Of a DNA stretch of 64,000 nt, positions 33,652-42,926 are shown piece by piece. This stretch comes from an uncultured Poribacteria bacterium (GTDB lineage: Bacteria > Poribacteria > WGA-4E > PCPOR2b). The translations under genes and the position numbers were made by a program. The notes below the pieces were generated by a model. The model was not told the DNA's origin, ran no database searches, and worked only from the letters and a program-made list of their open reading frames with translations. The stretch lies in contig OY282444.1 of NCBI GenBank assembly GCA_958296125.1, forward strand, positions 3,505,623 through 3,569,622, read 5' to 3'. Each line of letters starts with the position of its first letter. Positions within the stretch are counted from its first letter, which is position 1.

Positions 33652-34635
33652 TTAGTGCATCCCCAATTCATAGATGCGTCGAACAATCTCCTCAATTTCC
33701 GGTTCCGATATCGTTAAATCCTGAATCTCATAGCGCGCTGTCAACTGCGCGATGACTTCGGAGGCAGAAGTTGTATCGCGATCAAATGCAAGCCATATCC
33801 GATTTCCGTCGCGGCGGGTCAGGTCCACACCCTCAAGTTGGATATCGGAATACGCCTGTGCAAGGTCAACGATGAGCAGCCGGGTTTTGCCGTAGCGTTT
33901 TTTCAAGGCATCGATCGCACCGTTATAGATAATTTTACCACTGTCAATGATAATCAGTCGCTGACAAACCTTCTCGACATCGTTGAGGTCATGCGTTGTC
34001 AGGATAACCGTGACTTGGCGTTCTGCATTAACCTGCCTCAGAAACTGACGAACCTGCTCCTTGGCAACCACATCCAAGCCGATGGTCGGTTCATCTAAGT
34101 ATAGGATCTCCGGGTTATGTAGCAAGGCCGCGGTCAGATCGCACCGCATCCGCTGGCCGAGGCTCAATCTCCGCACCGGCGTGGACAGAAATGGCTGTAA
34201 TTGCAACAGTTCGCTGAAAAACTCAAGGTTCTGTTTGTAGAGATTCTGCGGAATTTCGTAGATATGCTTGAGCAATTCAAAGGAGTCAATAACGGGCAGA
34301 TCCCACCAGAGTTGGGTGCGTTGTCCAAATACCACGCCGATCCGGCGAGTATTTTCCTTCCGGTGGCGATACGGCATCAACCCCATCACATCAATATGTC
34401 CCGAAGTTGGCACCAGAATCCCTGTCAGCATCTTGATGGTTGTTGATTTCCCCGCCCCGTTGGCACCGATGTATCCCACCAATTCGCCACGCTCAAGGGT
34501 GAAATTCACATTATCAACGGCTTTGATAATATCATGCTCGCGCGAGAACGTGCTGCTGAGATTTCCCCAAAACCCGGTGCGGCGTTTATAGACTTTGAAG
34601 TGTTTGCTCAGATGTTCGACTGTGATGATTGGCAT
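33652..34635 (-). CDS. ABC transporter ATP-binding protein (COG4586-like)
   Basis: 327 residues from the ATG at 34635, where MPIITVEHLSKHFKVYKRR is the usual family start; the frame is open upstream but has no family match. Walker A is GANGAGKST (about residues 58-66), signature RRLSLGQRMRCDL, Walker B EILYLDEPTIGLD, and the switch His is in LTTHDLNDVE. The C-terminal 80 residues form the extra domain seen in exporter ATPases of this group. It is the first gene of the three-gene transporter unit and divergent from the alpha/beta hydrolase gene. Confidence 0.92.
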   Translation of the reverse strand: MPIITVEHLSKHFKVYKRRTGFWGNLSSTFSREHDIIKAVDNVNFTLERGELVGYIGANGAGKSTTIKMLTGILVPTSGHIDVMGLMPYRHRKENTRRIGVVFGQRTQLWWDLPVIDSFELLKHIYEIPQNLYKQNLEFFSELLQLQPFLSTPVRRLSLGQRMRCDLTAALLHNPEILYLDEPTIGLDVVAKEQVRQFLRQVNAERQVTVILTTHDLNDVEKVCQRLIIIDSGKIIYNGAIDALKKRYGKTRLLIVDLAQAYSDIQLEGVDLTRRDGNRIWLAFDRDTTSASEVIAQLTARYEIQDLTISEPEIEEIVRRIYELGMH

Positions 34636-34760
34636 TTTTGTTAGCGTCAGGTTAAATCTATCGGTTAATTTGTAGAAAAACAGAATTATTTGCGTCAAGA
34701 GGGGGTTACGTGATATTGTATTAGCAAATTGAAAATTGACGCGGAGCGGAGTTGAGAACA

Positions 34761-35639
34761 ATGCACGTCTGGAAAGAACACAGCTTGCAGGTAAATGGGC
34801 ACGAAATGGCATGGTTTGAAATTGGCGCAGGACCGACCTTGGTCTGCCTCCATGGCAGTTTGGATCATCTGCTTTATCGTCCGATGGGAGAGCTATTCGC
34901 CCAAAAATACAGATGTATCCTCTACGACCAACGCGGATCCGGTCAATCGAAACGGCTTGAGAGCGGCAAGGATGTAATGGAGGTCAAGAAATTCACTCAG
35001 GATCTCGACGCGCTTCGTGACCATTTGGGTTTGGATCAGATGCTGCTGTTGGGCCATTCGTGGGGCAGCGGATTGGGATTACTCTACGCTCAGGAGTATC
35101 CGGATCGCTTATCACATCTCATCTTGGTGGGTCCAGGGCCGCTCAATTCAGAAATGAGGGTTTGTTATCGCGCAAATAGAGATCGGATGGCATACCCAAC
35201 CTCGCCTGAAGATTTTGCAGCGATCCGACGGTCATACGACGAAGCGAGGGCTGAAGGAGGTGGGGTTCCACGCGAGATTGACGAAGCTCTGATGCAGGTA
35301 TGGGCTCGCGTCATGTTCTACTCGCGTGAGACGGCGACACCGTTTATCGAATTCTATCTGAAGTGTGGTGGCTATCTGAGACATGCTGAGCCACCCACAA
35401 ACTTCAAGCATGAAACGCAGCTCGCAAATGCGAATAGGATTACCGCACCAACCTTAGTTGTGTATGGATATCAGGACTATGAACCAATTACACAAGCATA
35501 TCTAATTAAGGAGCAGATTCCTCAGACAGAGATTGCCTTTCTGAACCGATGTGGGCATATCCCTTGGGTTGATCAGCCGGAGGCGTATTTCAAGGTCGTT
35601 GACACATTCCTATCCACGGCGTTGACAGAATCCCAATGA
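34761..35639 (+). CDS. Alpha/beta hydrolase (proline iminopeptidase-like)
   Basis: 292 residues from the ATG at 34761. The fold is marked by LVCLHGSLDHLLYRPMGELF and YDQRGSGQSKR. The nucleophile Ser is in LLGHSWGSGLG, the acid Asp in VYGYQDYEPI and the His in NRCGHIPWVDQPEAY. DQRGSGQS is characteristic of proline iminopeptidases and related hydrolases, but the substrate is uncertain. No signal peptide is seen. It stands alone between two oppositely oriented genes. Confidence 0.87.
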   Translation: MHVWKEHSLQVNGHEMAWFEIGAGPTLVCLHGSLDHLLYRPMGELFAQKYRCILYDQRGSGQSKRLESGKDVMEVKKFTQDLDALRDHLGLDQMLLLGHSWGSGLGLLYAQEYPDRLSHLILVGPGPLNSEMRVCYRANRDRMAYPTSPEDFAAIRRSYDEARAEGGGVPREIDEALMQVWARVMFYSRETATPFIEFYLKCGGYLRHAEPPTNFKHETQLANANRITAPTLVVYGYQDYEPITQAYLIKEQIPQTEIAFLNRCGHIPWVDQPEAYFKVVDTFLSTALTESQ

Positions 35640-35699
35640 GACGTTCAAGGCCACATCGCGGACAGGAAAGGTAAAACAACAGTATATTAAAGCAGATTG

Positions 35700-37493
35700 C
35701 TAACCGTCGTCGCCATACATCTGATCAATTATCGCTTTATGCCTCTCCATAATGACCGGTCGTTTGAGTTTGAGCGTCGGTGTCATCTCTCCCGATTCCT
35801 CTGAAAATTCCTCCGCCATTAAAGTGAACATCCGAACCCGCTCAAAGTCAGCAAAATCGGGCAAATATTGGTTAATCTCACCCCGAATTAACCGCTGAAT
35901 CTCTTGCGTCTGGAGGAGTGCGGGGATATCCTCTGCTTCAAGCTGCTGTTCTGCCGCGTACTCTTTAATCGCATCAAAATTTGGCACAATAAGCGCAGCA
36001 ACACTTTTGCGCTGATCGCCGAGAAGCATGATTTCGCTGATGTAAGGACTTTGCTTGAGGTGATTCTCAATGGGTTGCGGCGCAACGTTTTTCCCATTGG
36101 AAAGGATGAGGAGGTTTTTCTTACGATCCGTTATTGTCAGGAATCCTTCCTCATCAATTTCCCCGATGTCACCTGTGTAAAACCACCCGTCTGCGTCAAT
36201 AGCTTCTGCTGTATCTGAGGGTTTGTTGAAATACCCTTGCATGATGTGCGGGCCCCGCGACAGAATCTCACCATCTTTAGCAATTTTCATCTCCACGCCC
36301 GGGAGGACGGGCCCCACGGTGCCAAACTTCCATTGGTTGGGCCTATTCACACTGATGACAGGTGAGGTTTCCGTCAGGCCATATCCTTCAAGGATGAGGA
36401 TGCCCGCTGCATGGAAAAACTCCGCAATCGCTTTCGACAAGGGCGCACCGCCGGAGACAAAGAAGCGGAGCCGTCCGCCGGTGACCGCCTTCAGTTTTTG
36501 GAAGACTAGTTTATCGGCAAGACTCGCTTTCAGCGATAAGATAGGGGATGGCTTCTTTTTCTGTTGGATGGCTTGACTCACCTTTGAGCCGACACCGACA
36601 CTCCAATGAAAGATCTTCTGTTTCGTAGAAGAGCCTTCTTTGACAGAGTTGAGAATTCGTTCGTGCATCGCCTCATAGACACGGGGCACACTCATCATAA
36701 TTGTCGGGCGAACCTCTTGCATGTTCTGACGAATAGTAAACGGGCTTTCAGCATAGGCAATCGTCGCGCCAGTGCTAAGGGGCAGATAGTGCCCTCCCAT
36801 CCGTTCAAAGACATGCGACAGCGGGAGGAAAGAGAGGAAAACATCATCGGGGGTGATTGTAACAATCCCCATAGCCGCCTGCACATTCGACATAAAATTG
36901 TTGTGGGTCAGCATGGCACCCTTCGGATCGCCTGTTGTGCCGGAGGTATAAATAATCGAGGCGAGGTCGTCCGGTGTAACAGCCTCGCTGGATTGCTGGT
37001 AGAGCGGCTCCCCGTTTTCCACCTGCTGCCCACGCTCGCACACCTGATCGAATGTGCACACTGAGTCGTCTTGCAGGTCATCAAAGGTAACAATATGCTG
37101 AAGATTCGTTGGGACATTTGCATCCCAGTCCTTGATTTTCTGCAGCTGTCTTTCGCTGGATACGCAGAGAATCTTTGTCCCCGAATCCCTGACGATATAC
37201 TCCACCTGTGCGGATGTCAGCGTCGAAAACATTGGGACAGTAACCCCGCCGCCGGCAAGGATCGCCAGATCGATTATTGCCCACTCCGGACGGTTTTCTG
37301 ATAGCAGCGCGACCCGATCTCCTTTCTGCAAGCCGAGCTCCTTCAGGCCTAAGCAGAAGTCTCTGATCCGCTCTGCGAGTGTTGCATAAGAGATGTCCTG
37401 ATACTCCTTATCAACTTTGTGAGATAACGCAATCTTTGAGCCATGTTGCTGGATGGTATTTTGTACCATTTTGTTGATTGTTATTTTGTCCAT
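35700..37493 (-). CDS. Long-chain acyl-CoA synthetase (AMP-forming)
   Basis: 597 residues from ATG 37493, with GGAGG 6 bases upstream. An adenylate-forming enzyme: P-loop IIYTSGTTGDPKGAM, the A5-like segment ILEGYGLTETSPVISVNRP, WFYTGDIGEIDEEGFLTITD and DRKKNLLILSNGKNVAPQPI. Length and segment order match the FadD15/FAA1-like long-chain group. It activates fatty acids for degradation or lipid synthesis at the inner membrane. The gene is monocistronic in appearance. The final EFSEESGEMTPTLKLKRPVI segment carries the usual C-terminal TPTLKLKR motif. Confidence 0.93.
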   Translation of the reverse strand: MDKITINKMVQNTIQQHGSKIALSHKVDKEYQDISYATLAERIRDFCLGLKELGLQKGDRVALLSENRPEWAIIDLAILAGGGVTVPMFSTLTSAQVEYIVRDSGTKILCVSSERQLQKIKDWDANVPTNLQHIVTFDDLQDDSVCTFDQVCERGQQVENGEPLYQQSSEAVTPDDLASIIYTSGTTGDPKGAMLTHNNFMSNVQAAMGIVTITPDDVFLSFLPLSHVFERMGGHYLPLSTGATIAYAESPFTIRQNMQEVRPTIMMSVPRVYEAMHERILNSVKEGSSTKQKIFHWSVGVGSKVSQAIQQKKKPSPILSLKASLADKLVFQKLKAVTGGRLRFFVSGGAPLSKAIAEFFHAAGILILEGYGLTETSPVISVNRPNQWKFGTVGPVLPGVEMKIAKDGEILSRGPHIMQGYFNKPSDTAEAIDADGWFYTGDIGEIDEEGFLTITDRKKNLLILSNGKNVAPQPIENHLKQSPYISEIMLLGDQRKSVAALIVPNFDAIKEYAAEQQLEAEDIPALLQTQEIQRLIRGEINQYLPDFADFERVRMFTLMAEEFSEESGEMTPTLKLKRPVIMERHKAIIDQMYGDDG

Positions 37494-37727
37494 GACCACC
37501 CTCCTTTTCCACTAACTCGACAGTAACAAACGGTAGTAATATCTGCCTGTCCCTCGTTTTGATGTATCCAAGCTTGCTGTCATTGGCAAGTCTACCAAGG
37601 GTATCGACATAACAGCCGAGAACCTCACGGCTTTGCTATCTGAATTATATCATATTTTTCTTACTAAGTCACCTATGTTTTTTATCTCAAACCGCAACCG
37701 TAATCTACATTTTTACTGTTAATCAAC

Positions 37728-39731
37728 CTACTTCCCATCACCTTTCGCATTATGGGCAACGTATTTGTTGTACCACGCCAACTGCCGCTTGAGCATATCC
37801 AACTGATGACGCGGTTCTCCAATGCCGTGACCTTCGCGGGGATATTTGACGAATACCGTCTCAACCCCGACAGCTTTGAGCCCGGCGTAGAATTCCTCCG
37901 ATTGCGGCAAAGGAACCCGGATATCTTCCTCACCGTGTAGGATGAGGGTTGGGGTTTGGGCACTCTCTACATGGCTAATCGGCGACCGCTCGCGATACAA
38001 TTCTAAACCTTGGGATGGAGGGCCCGCAAAGTAGAGCGACATAAAATTCGGAATATCGGTTTGTGCATAAAAGCTGACCAGATTGATGACACCACAAACA
38101 TTACAAGCGGCTTTGAAGCGATTGGTGCGAGTGATAATCCAGCTGGTCATGTAGCCGCCGTAGCTTGAACCGCCGACGATTAGATGGTCGGGATCGGCAA
38201 TCCCCTGTTCAACCAGAAAATTGATGCCCGTCATGATGTCCTGATAGTCGCCGCCACCCCAGTCGTTAAAGTTCGCCGTGGCGAAGTCGTTTCCGTATCC
38301 ATCTCCGCCGCGGAAATTCGGTGCAAAGTAAGCAAACCCTTCGCCGCTGAAATAGTGCCATGTCGGTTTGAATCCCAAATCGCGTGAGCTACGGGGACCG
38401 CCGTGTGGTTCAACAATGAGCGGATAGCTTTTACCCGCTTCATAGCCAACAGGCAGACAGAGTAAACCTTCGATCTCAAGCCCGTCACTGCTGCGCCATT
38501 GAATCACCTGCACTTCACCAAGCGCAAAGTTTTCTAGCTGTGGATTGAGTTTCGTAAGCGGCTTCATCTCTCCTGTGCGGATAGAACCGACCCAAACATC
38601 CGCTGGAGCGTAAGGTTCACTACGAGTACACAGGAATGTGTCGCCATCACCGGCGATGGAAATCTCGCCAATGACACAATCGCCACGGGTAATTTGACGA
38701 ATTTCGCTCGCCGCTTTTGAAGCGGAATACAGCTGCCAACGCACCCGATCCATTGCGACGAAGTAGAGGGCTTCTCCATCCGGAGCCCAGATTGGTATAT
38801 CGGCGTTACGATCAAGCCGGGCGGCGGTCAGGTTTGTTGAGGTGCCGCCCGCCGCCGAGATGATGTGGAGGGCTTTCTGACCATACCCTGCTGGACTATG
38901 CAAATATGCGATCTGCTCCCCATCCGGCGACCAACACGGCGCACTCTCACCGCCGGGGTGCGCTGTCAATTTTCGGATATTCTGTGTTTCGATGTCAACG
39001 ATATGAACAGTCCCGTTGAACATTATATCATTTGCCTTTGGAGATGGCGTAGAGACAAAGCCGATCTGCTTTCCATCCGGCGACCAACGCGGCTCGCTGA
39101 CGTGGAAATCCCCTGCTGTCAGTCTCTGAGATTTGTCTACATTGAGGTTCGCATCTGACCCCTCTCCCGGCAAGCTAAAGAGCAGTGCAGGTGCATCGTC
39201 CAGCGTTTCGACCTCGATAACCCACAGATGCTGCTGCTTGAAGTCATCTACCCCCATGACCACCCGATCATCTTGAGCTTTCTTCCGCTTAGCTTCAGCT
39301 GGGCTATCCTCCTCAGTCTTCAGAAATGCGATCCGTTTTCCGTCAAATGACCATCGCGGATTTGACGCGCCGTTTTTCGTATGGGTGAGTTGTTTTGCCT
39401 CGCCGCCCGCGATCGAAATAATCCAGATCTGCGTTTTGTCCCCCCTCCGCTTTGAGACAAAAGCAAGTCGGGTGCTGTCAGGGGCCCATTGTGGATCGCG
39501 GTCTCCATTGGGACCATTCGTCAACTGGAACGGTTCACCCCCATCGGTTGAAACGAGCCAAATATGCCCCCGGTGTTCACTCTTATCAACTTCAAGGATT
39601 GGAACGGTGCGGACAAACGCCGCCCATTTGCCATCAGGCGAGATCGCTGCCCCACTGAGGCCTTTCAACGCAACGATATCCTCCGGTTGAAGGGTTGCTA
39701 ATTCTCGATGTTTTTGTGTGTTGGCGCTCAT
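37728..39731 (-). CDS. S9 family peptidase (acylaminoacyl-peptidase / prolyl oligopeptidase type)
   Basis: 667 residues. The N-terminal about 400 residues form a PD40-type propeller with repeated WSPDG motifs (DPQWAPDSTRLAFVS, NPRWSFDGKRIAFLK, EPRWSPDGKQIGFVS, APCWSPDGEQIAYLH). The C-terminal hydrolase domain has the nucleophile in GGSSYGGYMTSW, Asp in LHGEEDIRVP and His in REGHGIGEPRH. No signal peptide is visible, so it is probably cytoplasmic and removes peptides or acyl-amino acids. There is no clear Shine-Dalgarno sequence ahead of the start. Confidence 0.92.
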   Translation of the reverse strand: MSANTQKHRELATLQPEDIVALKGLSGAAISPDGKWAAFVRTVPILEVDKSEHRGHIWLVSTDGGEPFQLTNGPNGDRDPQWAPDSTRLAFVSKRRGDKTQIWIISIAGGEAKQLTHTKNGASNPRWSFDGKRIAFLKTEEDSPAEAKRKKAQDDRVVMGVDDFKQQHLWVIEVETLDDAPALLFSLPGEGSDANLNVDKSQRLTAGDFHVSEPRWSPDGKQIGFVSTPSPKANDIMFNGTVHIVDIETQNIRKLTAHPGGESAPCWSPDGEQIAYLHSPAGYGQKALHIISAAGGTSTNLTAARLDRNADIPIWAPDGEALYFVAMDRVRWQLYSASKAASEIRQITRGDCVIGEISIAGDGDTFLCTRSEPYAPADVWVGSIRTGEMKPLTKLNPQLENFALGEVQVIQWRSSDGLEIEGLLCLPVGYEAGKSYPLIVEPHGGPRSSRDLGFKPTWHYFSGEGFAYFAPNFRGGDGYGNDFATANFNDWGGGDYQDIMTGINFLVEQGIADPDHLIVGGSSYGGYMTSWIITRTNRFKAACNVCGVINLVSFYAQTDIPNFMSLYFAGPPSQGLELYRERSPISHVESAQTPTLILHGEEDIRVPLPQSEEFYAGLKAVGVETVFVKYPREGHGIGEPRHQLDMLKRQLAWYNKYVAHNAKGDGK

Positions 39732-39820
39732 GATATTCTTTGATCCTACTACCGACGGTTTTTAGAGAATAGATATGGGCAAGTCAGGTGAGTTATGGTA
39801 AAATATCCTCTATCCAATAA

Positions 39821-39943
39821 TGTGAGTTTCAGCAGAGCGGCGTTATGAAACGAAGCTATCGCCCAAAATGGGTGAATCCGATGCCCATGATACCCCATTT
39901 GCCAAAGATTTTCAAGCCTGTTTTGAAAGTCTGAAACTCACAA
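39821..39943. repeat. 12-bp inverted repeat bracketing a 29-codon open frame
   Basis: TGTGAGTTTCAG (39821-39832) and CTGAAACTCACA (39932-39943) are perfect inverted repeats. Between them an ATG at 39845 opens a 29-codon frame that starts MKRSYRPKWV and ends inside the right arm. It has no Shine-Dalgarno sequence. It could be a miniature element or a remnant of a larger insertion; I do not recognise the peptide. Confidence 0.45.
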
Positions 39944-40012
39944 AGATAGCAATCTCATCTGAGTACATCAGGAAAAGGGGAAGGCGGAGGACACAAACTC
40001 CACCAAATAGAT

Positions 40013-40843
40013 ATGAAAAACGCGGATGAAGACGCTCTTTTTGAGCTCGCGCAGTTAGAAAATGACCAGATTGACCTAGCTAAGGGTGCCCTCCTCATTG
40101 CCAAAGATGCCTATGCCGATCTGGACATTGAGGTATATCTACAACGGTTGAATCAGATGGCTGAGGAACTTCAAGCGGAGATGGGTAGGGAAGCGGATAC
40201 AAGTGATCAGATTAACCACCTGAACCGCTACCTATTTGAGGCGCAGGGATTTGCGGGCAGCAGTCAAGCCCATTATTACGATGCACGGAATAGTTATCTC
40301 AACGAGGTGCTTGAGCGCAAAATTGGCATTCCGATTACGCTTTCGATTGTGTACATGGAAATTGGCAAGCGGATTGGGTTGCCGTTGGTGGGAGTCGGTT
40401 TCCCTGGACACTTTATCGTCAAGCATAAGGATTTAGAAGCCGTAATCGATCCCTTCGAGGGAGGACAAATCCTGTCCGATGAAGATCTCTCCGATAGGTT
40501 GACGCAAATTTTCCGTGAGTCTGTGCCGATGCATCCGCGGTTTCTGCAAGCTGTTACGAATAAAGAGATCCTCGCGCGGATGCTGCGGAACCTGAAACAG
40601 ATTTACTTTAGGGAAGAGGAGTATGAGAAAGCGGTCAGAGCAGCCGAGCGGATTACATGGCTCGACCCTCAAGCCGCACAAGACTATCGAGATCTCGGCT
40701 ATCTGTATTACCAAGTCAATGCCTACGCTAAGTCTCTGGCTTCCTTTAATACCTATCTCCGCTTATCGGATGACCCTCCAGATCGGGAGGAAATTGCCAG
40801 AAACATCCGGATCCTGACTCAACAAATTGCTAACCTGAATTAG
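40013..40843 (+). CDS. SirB1-family transglutaminase-like/TPR protein
   Basis: 276 residues. The SirB1 N-terminal domain is recognisable by HLNRYLFEAQGFAGSSQAHY, YDARNSYLNEVLERKIGIPI and TLSIVYMEIGKRIGLPLVGV, then FPGHFIVKH. A TPR pair follows (about residues 195-270; YEKAVRAAERITWLDPQAAQ, AYAKSLASFNTYLRLSDDP). Members are widespread and poorly characterised; the transglutaminase-like core here has His in GHFIVKH and Asp in AVIDPFEGG but no obvious catalytic Cys. It stands alone on the plus strand. Confidence 0.85.
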   Translation: MKNADEDALFELAQLENDQIDLAKGALLIAKDAYADLDIEVYLQRLNQMAEELQAEMGREADTSDQINHLNRYLFEAQGFAGSSQAHYYDARNSYLNEVLERKIGIPITLSIVYMEIGKRIGLPLVGVGFPGHFIVKHKDLEAVIDPFEGGQILSDEDLSDRLTQIFRESVPMHPRFLQAVTNKEILARMLRNLKQIYFREEEYEKAVRAAERITWLDPQAAQDYRDLGYLYYQVNAYAKSLASFNTYLRLSDDPPDREEIARNIRILTQQIANLN

Positions 40844-40955
40844 TTTCGCCAAACCTGCGCGTCTGAACCCTTCGCACGGTTTCACTCCTTTCCCCTGTCA
40901 TTCGAGGAAGTTTTATTAACAGTTCATTTTTTCCTTGACAGAAATTCTCACAAGC

Positions 40956-41010
40956 CCCATGTTTTCCTGCCTGTCCCGTTCGCGGGGGTCTCGGAACGGA
41001 CAACATTGGG
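40956..41010. repeat. Large palindromic repeat, copy with CCCATGTT arms
   Basis: Outer arms CCCATGTT and AACATTGGG (one bulge) enclose CCTGCCTGTCCCGTTCGCGG and GGTCTCGGAACGGAC. The right flank GGGTCAAACCGTG is the reverse complement of the left flank of the copy at 53028-53073. Confidence 0.75.
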
Positions 41011-41135
41011 TCAAACCGTGTAGTTTTTTTTCCATCCATAGTAAAAATGTGTTATAATAGGTTTATACTCCCCTGAAGCAGTGGTCTGAATCAAGGAAGT
41101 GAACGGACTGCTACTAGTCAGTCTATCATAGGAAT

Positions 41136-41192
41136 CCCAATGTTTTCCTGCCTGTTCCGTTCGCGGGGGTCTCGCCTGCGGACAACATTGGG
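41136..41192. repeat. Large palindromic repeat, copy with CCCAATGTT arms
   Basis: Perfect outer arms CCCAATGTT/AACATTGGG enclose CCTGCCTGTTCCGTTCGCGG and GGTCTCGCCTGCGGAC. The flanks GGAAT and AGCAGTCA are, on the minus strand, TGACTGCT and ATTCC. These are the same flanks as the hairpin at 52858-52895. Confidence 0.75.
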
Positions 41193-41312
41193 AGCAGTCA
41201 GTGGTAAACCGTTTGCCACAGAAAGAAAAGTCTGCTTTAGCATCCCATGTAAGATAAGACAAAGGGTCATTCGGTTGTTGGCACAAACTCAAACTATTTT
41301 TGGAGGTAACAA

Positions 41313-42791
41313 ATGAATGCAAAGAAAACCTCAGGGGCTTTGATGACCTCGTTGATCTTTCACGGACTCGCCTTCTTTATCACGGGTATCTATCTCGTTA
41401 CCCAAACTCAACAGTTCAAAGATTTAGTCGGTGCCGAAGTCCTACAAGCAAAGGAACCCCCCAAACCACAAGTTCGGAAACCGGTCATCAAACCGGTGGT
41501 TAAGCCAACCGTTCCAACCACAAACACAGTGGTAGTTGAGCAAGTTCAAGTCCAACCCAGAGTGACGACAGCGGCAGTTGTGCGCCCAACCTCTGTGCAG
41601 CCGCAAACCGTTTTGGAATTTTCCAATAAAGTCGTGAAGTTAGATGCTCCCCTCAATCCTAACGTTCCGAAAGTAGCAAGTGCCAATCAACCTGTGCCGC
41701 AAGTCGTGACCCATGCCGATCTGCCGGTTTCTGATGCGCCAGGGGCATTGGCATTTTCCGCACCCGTCGCAACGACTCCCAGTGCCGCTCCCAAGAATAT
41801 CGGTCGTGGGATTGGCGGTGTTGTGCAGGTGAAGGTCGCCTTTGCGCGTCCGAAAGGGCTTGCCATGGTCGAGCATGTCGGTGCCACTCGCGATGCCTTG
41901 AATGATGTCGTTGAGAACATTACGCTGGGTAACGTTGAAGTCCCTCCATTGCCGCGCGGCGAACCCGGCGGGCGTGTCGTTGGCAAAGGGAGCGATATTC
42001 GGGGTGTCTTCCGCTTTACGCGCGTTCGTCACAGTCTCGCTGACTGGTGGGCAGATGCCTCCTCACTGAACGCTTTTACCAAGTGGCTCAATGAGCGCAC
42101 CCAAATTAAGACCGACATGAACGTTGAAGGCGGCGCATTGAAGCTAAACGATGCCAACTTGATGAAATGTCCGTTAGTTTTCATGACCGGACATGATCCG
42201 TCACACGTCCGATCCAAGAACCTGATGGGGCGGCAATATGGCGGTGGCAAGATGGACAGTCGATTCTCCGAAACGGAAATGGCTGCATTGCGGCGGTATC
42301 TCGTTGAAAAAGGCGGTCTCCTCGTCTTTGACGACTGCGGTGTGGACGCAGCAGCGCAAGCGATGCCCCGCTTATTCTTGGCACAGATGCGATATGTGAT
42401 GCCAGAATATCAGGTGCAACGTATCTCCAACGACCACGAAATCTACGATAACTTCTATGAAATGGGTGGTCCGCCAACCGGATTCGACATTTTCTGGTGG
42501 GGGTCTCGTCCAGGGAGGCGGAATTTCCTCGAAGGCATTTCCGTTGGCGAAAAAATTACAGTAATCCTAGTTCGCCGTGACTATATGTGCGCGATGGAAT
42601 CGGTCAGTTTACCAACCCGCTCCGTCAAATACTCACCCGGTGTCTATCGTTTCATGACCAACGTTGCGGTTTATGCTCTGACGCACGGTTCAATTGCGGA
42701 CTACTCCGGTTATGTGCCAGAAGATAGAATGGCATCGCAGCGGCTGCCCACCGAGGCACCAGAGGCAGCAAAAATTGGGGCAATTGAATAG
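41313..42791 (+). CDS. DUF4159 protein with TonB-like N-terminus
   Basis: 492 residues, ATG with GGAGG 6 bases upstream. The N-terminus has one membrane segment (ALMTSLIFHGLAFFITGIYL) and then a Pro/Lys/Val-rich stretch (PPKPQVRKPVIKPVVKPTVP), like the periplasmic arm of TonB. The C-terminal part, from about residue 235, is a DUF4159 domain (LADWWADASSLNAFTKWLNE, KCPLVFMTGHDP, YLVEKGGLLVFDDCGVDAA, YEMGGPPTGFDIFWWGSRPG), a fold likened to class I glutamine amidotransferases. No TonB C-terminal domain is present. It may be an envelope protein working with other DUF4159 neighbours that are not in this window. Confidence 0.83.
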   Translation: MNAKKTSGALMTSLIFHGLAFFITGIYLVTQTQQFKDLVGAEVLQAKEPPKPQVRKPVIKPVVKPTVPTTNTVVVEQVQVQPRVTTAAVVRPTSVQPQTVLEFSNKVVKLDAPLNPNVPKVASANQPVPQVVTHADLPVSDAPGALAFSAPVATTPSAAPKNIGRGIGGVVQVKVAFARPKGLAMVEHVGATRDALNDVVENITLGNVEVPPLPRGEPGGRVVGKGSDIRGVFRFTRVRHSLADWWADASSLNAFTKWLNERTQIKTDMNVEGGALKLNDANLMKCPLVFMTGHDPSHVRSKNLMGRQYGGGKMDSRFSETEMAALRRYLVEKGGLLVFDDCGVDAAAQAMPRLFLAQMRYVMPEYQVQRISNDHEIYDNFYEMGGPPTGFDIFWWGSRPGRRNFLEGISVGEKITVILVRRDYMCAMESVSLPTRSVKYSPGVYRFMTNVAVYALTHGSIADYSGYVPEDRMASQRLPTEAPEAAKIGAIE

Positions 42792-42797
42792 AATCTG

Positions 42798-42863
42798 TTG
42801 ATTCGGACACCTCTCGAATCAATCGAATAAAAAAAAGCAGCCATTCATCTGGCTGCTTTTTTT
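42798..42863 (+). terminator. Terminator region after the DUF4159 gene
   Basis: A first hairpin pairs TTGATTCG with CGAATCAA (42798-42822). A second pairs AGCAGCCA with TGGCTGCT (42836-42857) and is followed by seven T. The second hairpin also has an A-run upstream, so it could terminate in both directions. Confidence 0.85.
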
Positions 42864-42926
42864 ATTGCCCTGTTTCAAATGCCTTTGCGTGAAGCGATTG
42901 CTAACCGTTCATTTAAGGAGATTTGT

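Larger units (their letters stand above)
40844..41312. other. Repeat-bearing gap upstream of the DUF4159 gene
   Basis: 469 bases with no supportable gene. It contains two copies of the large palindromic repeat (40956-41010 and 41136-41192) and a TATAAT at 41053-41058 without a recognisable -35 element. Confidence 0.65.

Noticed and set aside
41053-41058. Promoter ahead of the DUF4159 gene
   Set aside because: TATAAT is present, but no -35 hexamer lies at the right distance.
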